A stretch of 18,738 nt of DNA from JBEKCP01 sp050014815. GTDB lineage: Bacteria > Planctomycetota > Planctomycetia > Pirellulales > Thermoguttaceae. This document shows, in pieces, positions 13,898 through 18,738 of the stretch. Every line of letters begins with the position of its first letter. Position 1 is the stretch's first letter. The translations under genes and the position numbers were made by a program. The notes under the pieces are model-generated. The model was not told where the DNA came from and did no database searches. It was given only the letters and a program-made list of their open reading frames with translations. The stretch covers positions 1 to 18,738 of the forward strand of contig JBEKCP010000040.1 of NCBI GenBank assembly GCA_050014815.1, in the 5' to 3' direction.

Positions 13898-15541
13898 ATG
13901 AGCGCAGAGCCCAACAATGTGAAAATCAGAGGTCGTCCCATGTCCCCGGGCCTGGCCAGCGGCAATGCGTTTGTCTACCGGGAAGCGATGGCGGCTGCGC
14001 CCGAAGCGTATGACATCGAACGCCACCAGGTTGAAGCCGAGTTTCGTCGGATCAATCGCGCCGCGGACAAGGTGATCGACGATTTGAAGGTCTCGGCCAG
14101 CCGCATCGAAGAACGCCTGGATGCGAAAGTGGCTGCGATTTTTCAGGCGCATAAGGCCATACTCCAGGACCCCAGCCTGCGGCAGGAAATCCGCAAGGAA
14201 ATCGAGACCGAACTGGTCAATGGCGAGGACGCGCTCACCCGCGTTTTTAGACGCTGGGAGCGAAGATTCCGCGAAATGACGGAGGAGGCGCAGCACCACC
14301 TGGCGGACGACATGGCGGACCTCGGACGGCGCCTCCTGCTGGAAATGGCAGGCGTGAGAACCACCGCGCTGGAAATGATGCCGGAGGGCCGGGTGCTGGT
14401 GGCGCAGCGGTTGTTGCCGTCGGACACGGTGGCGATGCCCCGCCGTTCGGTCGTCGGCATCGTCGTCGAGACCGGCGGGCCGGGATCGCACGCGGCGCTG
14501 CTCGCACGGGCGATGGGGATACCCATCGTCGGCGAAGTGCCGAAGGCGACGGAGCTGATCGCTGACGACGACGTCGTAATGATCGACGGTTTTTTCGGAG
14601 ACGTCATCGTAAGGCCGGATGAGGCCACGCAGGCGGAGTACCGCACAAGAGTGAGCGGCCTGCAGGCCACCATGTCCGAGGCCAGGCGCCTTTGCCGCGA
14701 GCCGGCCCGGACCCATGACGCAGCAAGCGTCGACGTGATGGCGAACGTCGGCTGCGTCGAAGACTCCATGAGTGCTGCGGAGAACGGGGCGGATGGCGTG
14801 GGGCTTTATCGCATGGAGCAATATTACTTGTCGCGCAAAACCCCGCCCACCGAGGAGGAATTGGTGGCCACGCTGCACAAGATCGGCGAGCCGATGAAGG
14901 GAAAACCGATCACTGTGCGATTGCTGGACATGGGGGGCGACAAGCCCCTGCCGTTTCTCAAGCTGCCCGCCGAGGACAATCCATTTCTCGGCCTGCGCGG
15001 GATTCGCCTGCTTCTCCGGTATCCCGACCTTATGACGACGCAGCTCCGCGCACTGCTGACTTTTTCCAACGAACACGACGTGCGCATCCTGGTTCCCATG
15101 ATCACGCTCGCGGATGAAATGGCACAGGTTCGCCGCCGTCTTGAGGAGCTCGCCCCTGAAATGGGTGTGAAGAACATTCCGCCCCTGGGCGCGATGATCG
15201 AAGTGCCGGCGGCGGCGCTGACCATCCCCGATATTCTCAAGCACGTCGATTTTTTCGGCATCGGGACGAACGACCTGACGCAGTACACGATGGCGGCCGG
15301 GCGGGAGAATCCGCTGGTGAGCGATTGTTTTGCCGATGATCACCCTGCGGTGCTGCGACTCATACGACTCGTCGTCGAGGAGGGCGGCGGCGTTCCCATC
15401 GAGGTTTGCGGCGAGCTAGCCAGCAGGATCGATATCGTTCCCACGTTGCTCCGCCTCGGCATCCGCGCCCTGAGCGTCGCTCCGCCGCTCATTCCCGGCA
15501 TCAAGGAAGCAGTACGCCGGGTCGAGTTGCTTCCGCCCTAA
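13898..15541 (+). CDS. ptsP: Phosphoenolpyruvate-protein phosphotransferase (PTS enzyme I)
   Basis: 547 residues from ATG 13898 (GTG 13889 adds three; neither has a clear ribosome site). It takes phosphate from PEP onto a histidine and passes it to HPr. N-terminal swivelling/HPr-binding part about 1-220, with phosphorylated His198 in GGPGSHAALLAR (the family usually has Thr where Gly196 stands). PEP-binding barrel about 240-547: GVGLYRME (300-307) with Arg305 and Glu307, DMGGDKP (344-350), GLRGIR (365-370), GIGTNDLTQY (454-463), and the active-site Cys504 in EVCGELAS. Length and motifs are complete, so it looks functional. No HPr, EII or HPr kinase gene is adjacent. It sits between decayed regions, an intact gene in damaged surroundings. 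Confidence 0.95.
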   Translation: MSAEPNNVKIRGRPMSPGLASGNAFVYREAMAAAPEAYDIERHQVEAEFRRINRAADKVIDDLKVSASRIEERLDAKVAAIFQAHKAILQDPSLRQEIRKEIETELVNGEDALTRVFRRWERRFREMTEEAQHHLADDMADLGRRLLLEMAGVRTTALEMMPEGRVLVAQRLLPSDTVAMPRRSVVGIVVETGGPGSHAALLARAMGIPIVGEVPKATELIADDDVVMIDGFFGDVIVRPDEATQAEYRTRVSGLQATMSEARRLCREPARTHDAASVDVMANVGCVEDSMSAAENGADGVGLYRMEQYYLSRKTPPTEEELVATLHKIGEPMKGKPITVRLLDMGGDKPLPFLKLPAEDNPFLGLRGIRLLLRYPDLMTTQLRALLTFSNEHDVRILVPMITLADEMAQVRRRLEELAPEMGVKNIPPLGAMIEVPAAALTIPDILKHVDFFGIGTNDLTQYTMAAGRENPLVSDCFADDHPAVLRLIRLVVEEGGGVPIEVCGELASRIDIVPTLLRLGIRALSVAPPLIPGIKEAVRRVELLPP

Positions 15542-15580
15542 CCGCTCCAGCGTCGAGACGGCGTCTCATCAACTCACCCC

Positions 15581-15602
15581 TATTCTGAAAAGTGTCAGAA
15601 TA
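15581..15602 (+). terminator. Hairpin after enzyme I
   Basis: A perfect 8-bp stem TATTCTGA / TCAGAATA with a 6-nt loop begins 40 bp after the ptsP stop. There is no U-run after it, so it would be a weak or non-canonical terminator. The 15603-15703 stretch that follows shows no supportable gene. Confidence 0.4.
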
Positions 15603-15703
15603 CCACCGTTTGATGGTGCGACGGTACCAAACTTCTAACGGCCTGCCGGTCGGCGGCCTCGCGAGCCACCTGGACGACGCGGCCATCGTCGCCGCAGCCG
15701 GCC

Positions 15704-16069
15704 ATGAGGACGATCGTGGAGGGGGACGGGACAAGTCCCGCGGTTGTTCAGCGGCCGACCGACACCCCCAAGCAAATCAGGTTGACCCTGCTCTCTGGGG
15801 GTGACAAGCTAGGACAGATGAAGGCCGTGCTCCTGTCGGTCGATGGGGAATTGCTTCACAGCCTGTACCGGCGGACTCAGCCACAGTCTCCAGGAGGATC
15901 GGGGTGTACGGGCAAATGCCAGCTCTGCGGCAGATGCAACCTGGGCGCCGTAGCTAAGACCGTGGACGATTTTCTGGCTGATGCCGGGGTTGCCCGTGAC
16001 GACGTCGCCAGGACCATAGCCACCGGCAGCCAAGTGATTGACGACCTTCTGCGCTTTCTGCATTTTTAG
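15704..16069 (+). pseudogene. 2-hydroxyacyl-CoA dehydratase activator ATPase, N-terminal fragment
   Basis: From about residue 38 the frame reads MKAVLLSVDGELLHSLYRRT and then VAKTVDDFLADAGVARDDVA and RTIATGS. This matches the first part of BadF/BadG/HgdC-type activator ATPases (...GS.T.KAVLLD.DGE.L......L..AG....DV..I.ATG). The phosphate-binding DxGS motif is degraded (GGDKLGQ). A four-Cys run CTGKCQLCGRC (68-78) lies between these parts, which I do not expect in the family. After the ATG motif, the middle of the protein (sugar kinase-like core, CAAGTG motif) is absent, and the frame stops at 16069. Its C-terminal portion appears in another frame from 16060 on. Such activators reduce the dehydratase with ATP in anaerobes. 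Confidence 0.5.
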
Positions 16070-16851
16070 GCAACCTCTTTCTTGACTACGGCGGGCCGAT
16101 CGTTTTCCAGGGAGGCGTGGCATCGAATCATGCTGTTGCCCACTACCTGCAAGCGATCACAGGTAACCGCATCCTCATCCCGGAACTGAACCAGGTGATG
16201 GGAGCGTTGGGAGCAGCGGGGATTGCCCGCGACAGTTGGGAGCCCCAAGGCACATGGTTCTCCTTGGGCGCAGGCGAGAGGCGAGCACTCCGTGCCTCAC
16301 CGCGGCACATCGTGCCCGGATCCGGCGGATCGGTCAAGAGAGCGGTGGCAATGCGTACTCGCCTTACGCGGCAGCAGTTCCTGTCCCGTGGCGATGTCCC
16401 CTTGGTATGGCGCAACCTATTCTACCCTGCGGAGATCCTTAACGCGTTGGGTGTCCGCATGCTGACGATGGAAACCTATGCCGCTTTGCGCGCCCGCAAC
16501 GGAAAAGTCCTGCGAACGATGTTTGACAAGGCGGCCCGCAAGGGCTTTGCCGCGGAAACGTGTTCCTTCTTACGCGTTCTGGAAGGCGATGATCGGCTCC
16601 CGAAGCCCGACTTCGTCGTTGGCACAAGCGAGCCGTGCCAGCAGGGGGGGAGAGTTCTTGCCGATCTCGTGCGTGACCTGGGTGGCCTCGATCGCTATCA
16701 TCTCTTGCACACTCCGATCCGTCACGATGACAGCTCTGTTGAAAGCATCGCTGCCGCACTGGAAGCGTCCGTTGCTCATATGGAGCGGTCGCTGGGCATC
16801 AAGATGGACTCGGGGCGGCTGAAAGAGGCATGCTCCTTGGCGCGCGCTTGA
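16060..16851 (+). pseudogene. Activator C-terminus fused to dehydratase (HgdB-type) fragment
   Basis: Codons 16099-16230 read IVFQGGVASNHAVAHYL and LIPELNQVMGALGAAGIA, the conserved C-terminal end of the activator ATPase (..VFQGGVA.N..V......I.VP....MGA.GAA..A). An unlike stretch follows, and then from about 16400 the frame resembles a 2-hydroxyacyl-CoA dehydratase subunit: NLFYPAEILNALGVRMLTME, AETCSFLRVLEG, LPKPDFVVGTSEPC. The last part, to 16851, is the helical end typical before the second domain. The real dehydratase is about 380-430 residues; only about 150 remain. A GTG at 16117 could start a 244-residue product, but the fusion of two family ends argues for deletion and decay rather than a designed fusion. 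Confidence 0.55.
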
Positions 16852-17055
16852 CCTACACGGCTCGACGAGCACTCTTGCTCCGGGTTTCTTGATGGATTGA
16901 TCGCCGGAAGACTCAACGGCGAGAACACGTCAGTTGACGATCTGGACTGGCTGCCTTACGAGCCCCGGCTGATGGAGTTGCTCGACCTCAAGAAAAACGG
17001 CTGCCGTGGCAGGACCAAGCTCGGGAAAGCACAAGTGCCAATTCAAATAGCGTAA
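16852..17055 (+). pseudogene. Open stretch after the dehydratase fragment
   Basis: In the same frame as the previous fragment, directly after its TGA, 67 codons stay open to TAA 17053. They read FLDGLIAGRLNGENTSVDDL and DWLPYEPRLMELLDLKKNG, a protein-like sequence with no plausible start. It may be a further remnant of the dehydratase locus or of an unrelated gene. The 3' end runs into the inverted repeat at 17000-17120. Confidence 0.25.
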
Positions 17056-17120
17056 AGGGTCGGTTTGGCACGGAGAGAGGCTCCTGGGAGGCCCTCCCTC
17101 GATCTGCCTGCCACGGCAGC
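17000..17120. repeat. 14-bp inverted repeat bounding a 121-bp segment
   Basis: GCTGCCGTGGCAGG at 17000-17013 and its exact reverse complement CCTGCCACGGCAGC at 17107-17120. Each arm is itself a hairpin (CTGCC-GT-GGCAG). The 93-bp interior has no gene of its own. The form resembles a tiny non-autonomous element or a pair of REP-like units. Confidence 0.55.
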
Positions 17121-17127
17121 GTGTTCG

Positions 17128-17189
17128 ATTTTAGATTTTGGATTTGCGATTTTGGATTTGTTTGAAGTTTGGTGCTTCGGATTTGGCGA
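17128..17189. repeat. Half copy (C) of the dispersed inverted-repeat element
   Basis: The words ATTTTAGATTTTGGATTTG, CGATTTTGGATTTGTTTG and GGTGCTTCGGATTTGG match the right arm of copies A and B (TTCGGATTTTGGATTTGTT). The left arm is missing. It adjoins the AATCCCC-type array at 17202. Confidence 0.65.
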
Positions 17190-17201
17190 TTCTCCCCCGC
17201 C

Positions 17202-17250
17202 CCTAAATCCCTAAATCCCCAAATCCCCAATCCCTAATCCCCAATCCCTT
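17202..17250. repeat. AATCCCC-type heptamer/octamer array
   Basis: Six to seven units of CCCTAAAT, CCCCAAAT, CCCCAAT and CCCTAAT. It is less regular than the arrays at 159-207 and 9788-9815. Read on the minus strand it encodes the last residues (LGIRDWGFGDLGI) and the stop codon of the PEP-CTERM gene. Confidence 0.85.
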
Positions 17251-18738
17251 CTTCCTCCTTATCGCGAAGCCACAAGCGGCGGCGGCGGCCAGCAGCGCGA
17301 GCGTGCCGGGCTCCGGCACCGCGTGGACGCCGTCGGCGGCGACCCCTTGCGGGGCCAAGGTTCCCGCCGAGGGCGAGGTGCCCAGCGGGATCGCGTTGCC
17401 GTTGAGCGTCGAATCGCCCAGTTCCACCGAGCCGTTGGCCCCGATCGTCAGGATCGAGCCGGTCGGCAGGGCCGAGCTGCGGTTGATCACCAGGAGGCCG
17501 TCGCTCACCGTCGTGCCGCCCGAGTAGCTGTTCGTGCCTGAGAGGGTCAAAGTGCCGGTGTCGTTCTTGACCAACCCGGCGGTGATGTTCCGAGTGGGGT
17601 TGCCCCCGGGATCGTTGCTGCCGCCGATGTTGCCGGAGATCGTTGTGTTGCCCGACCCGCCGACCGCCAGGCCGCGGCCGCTGGTGTCGTCGGACACGAT
17701 GTTTCCACTGATCGTCAGCAGTGTGCCCGTCGTCGCCGTGTTGGAGATCCGGCCGATGCCGCCGCCGACGGTGATCGTGCCGGAGACGCCGTTGCTGCCG
17801 CTGGAGTTCTGCAACAGGGCGCCGTCGTAGAGGGTGATGGGCTCGGCCACGCTGCCCCCGGTGACGTTGGCGAGTTGGAGGACCGCGCCGCCGTTACCGC
17901 GGACGTACGTCCCGGCGGCGGTGTTGCCCAGGGCTGCGGCGCTTTGGACCACGACCGTTCCGGCCCAGATGTTCGTGTCCCTGGTGTAGGTGCTGGTGCC
18001 GCTCAGGGTGAGGGTGCCGCTATCGTACTTGTCGAGCGTGAGGTCGCCGTTGATGTTGCCGCTCAACGTGGTGGGGTTGACGCCGCCGACGATCAGCGCG
18101 GCAGTGCCGATGCTGTTGCTGATCGTGCCGGCGAAGTTGCTCGTTGCGGCCCCGGTGATGCTCAGGGCGCCTCCGCCCAGCGTAACGGCGCCGGAGGCGC
18201 CGCCGTTGAGCGAGCCGACGGTCTGCGGCTGGTTGTTCAGGTCGAAGGTCGCGGCGGCCGTCGAGCCCACCGCAAGGGCAGTGGCCACCGGCAGGGCGTT
18301 GGCGATGCCGAGCTGGAGCGTGCCGTTGTTGACCGTGGTGGCCCCGTTGTAGTTGCTCGTGCCCGCAAGGTTCAGCGTGCCGGTCCCGGTCTTGGTCAAG
18401 GCGCCCGTGCCGCTGATGTTGCCGGCGTAGGCGCCCGACCCGTTGACGGTCAGCGTGCCGCTGCCCAGCGCGACGTTGCCGCCGGTGGCGCCGCCGCCGC
18501 CTAGCGAGGTGACGGTCTCATTGTAGCTGTTGAGGTCCAGCGTCGCGCCGGCCGAGTTGGCCAGCGTCATGGCGGTCGCGGGCATGGCGTTGTTGGCGCC
18601 GATCTGCAGCGTGCCGCCGGCGACGTTCCAACCGAAGGTGGCGGAGGCGTCGGTGCCGTCCGTGTTGGTGAACTGCACGTTGGCGACGCGGACCGTGCCG
18701 GCGCCGATCTTGTTGAGCGTGGTCGTGCCGGTCCGCTC
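17203..18738 (-). CDS. PEP-CTERM beta-strand-repeat surface protein (5' end outside window)
   Basis: At least 512 residues; the frame is still open at the window edge (ERTGTTTLNKIGAGTVRVAN before the GTG at 18678), so the start lies outside. The product is a string of autotransporter-associated beta-strand repeats such as SGTGALTKTGTGTLNLAGTS followed by NYNGATTVNNGTLQLG, and NDTGTLTLSGTNSYSGGTTV, forming a right-handed beta-helix rich in Gly, Thr, Ser and Asn. The C-terminus carries a PEP-CTERM signal: VPEPGTLALLAAAAACGFAIRRKK (Val-Pro-Glu-Pro, hydrophobic helix, basic cluster), sorted by exosortase in other bacteria. It should be exported and surface-anchored. After RRKK come 14 extra residues (GLGIRDWGFGDLGI), mostly translated heptamer repeat, which is unusual because PEP-CTERM proteins normally end just after the basic cluster. 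No outer-membrane autotransporter barrel is present. Confidence 0.92.
   Translation of the reverse strand, partial: ERTGTTTLNKIGAGTVRVANVQFTNTDGTDASATFGWNVAGGTLQIGANNAMPATAMTLANSAGATLDLNSYNETVTSLGGGGATGGNVALGSGTLTVNGSGAYAGNISGTGALTKTGTGTLNLAGTSNYNGATTVNNGTLQLGIANALPVATALAVGSTAAATFDLNNQPQTVGSLNGGASGAVTLGGGALSITGAATSNFAGTISNSIGTAALIVGGVNPTTLSGNINGDLTLDKYDSGTLTLSGTSTYTRDTNIWAGTVVVQSAAALGNTAAGTYVRGNGGAVLQLANVTGGSVAEPITLYDGALLQNSSGSNGVSGTITVGGGIGRISNTATTGTLLTISGNIVSDDTSGRGLAVGGSGNTTISGNIGGSNDPGGNPTRNITAGLVKNDTGTLTLSGTNSYSGGTTVSDGLLVINRSSALPTGSILTIGANGSVELGDSTLNGNAIPLGTSPSAGTLAPQGVAADGVHAVPEPGTLALLAAAAACGFAIRRKKGLGIRDWGFGDLGI

Noticed and set aside
13724..15343. 539-codon minus-strand frame over ptsP
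   Set aside because: Antisense shadow of the enzyme I gene; composition is His/Arg-rich and no family is recognisable.
17875..18504. Plus-strand frames over the PEP-CTERM gene
   Set aside because: Repetitive Gly/Ala/Val composition mirrors the beta-strand repeats on the other strand; no start signal.

Overview
The window looks like a GC-rich chromosome fragment from an uncultured, Gram-negative-type member of the Planctomycetes/PVC group. This placement is inferred. It rests on a Tat-exported Gfo/Idh/MocA oxidoreductase next to HEAT-repeat proteins, on lipid A genes (lpxD and the lpxH substitute lpxI), on a PEP-CTERM protein built of autotransporter-type beta-strand repeats, and on abundant short intergenic repeats. 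No rRNA, tRNA or CRISPR array was seen.

Layout. 1-2450: a heptamer minisatellite, then a minus-strand NfeD/ClpP-class membrane protein. 2451-6343: a palindrome-rich divergent intergenic region, then a plus-strand group of Gfo/Idh/MocA oxidoreductase and two HEAT-repeat proteins, the second one exported. 6344-8677: lpxD and lpxI, each preceded by repeat DNA; the two enzymes act at the second and fourth steps of lipid A synthesis. 8678-10485: a small Cys-rich CGGC-domain protein followed closely by an RlmI-type rRNA methyltransferase whose coding sequence carries an in-frame block of repeat DNA. 10488-10915: csrA with its own promoter and possible CsrA-binding sites. 10899-13713: a gene graveyard with an IS21 istA scrap, a cluster of TTATG half-sites, an intact tyrosine recombinase, a second recombinase cut off after 45 codons, and DNA-methylase debris. 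13898-15541: an intact stand-alone PTS enzyme I. 15542-17055: decayed fragments of a 2-hydroxyacyl-CoA dehydratase system (activator ATPase and dehydratase subunit). 17128-18738: repeats, then the C-terminal part of a minus-strand PEP-CTERM surface protein that runs off the window.

The most distinctive signal is a family of period-7 repeats. Arrays at 24-207, 6379-6434, 9707-9815 and 17202-17250 are made of different 7-bp words but draw on a shared vocabulary: AATCCCC, CCGTTGT, TCAGTTG and CAAATTG types. One array sits in frame inside the methyltransferase, and one supplies the last codons of the PEP-CTERM protein. A separate ~150-bp inverted-repeat element occurs before the second HEAT gene, before lpxI and, as a half copy, next to the PEP-CTERM gene. 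I see no clear new defence or biosynthetic system. The interest lies in the repeats, the recombinase locus and the catalytically suspect NfeD protein.
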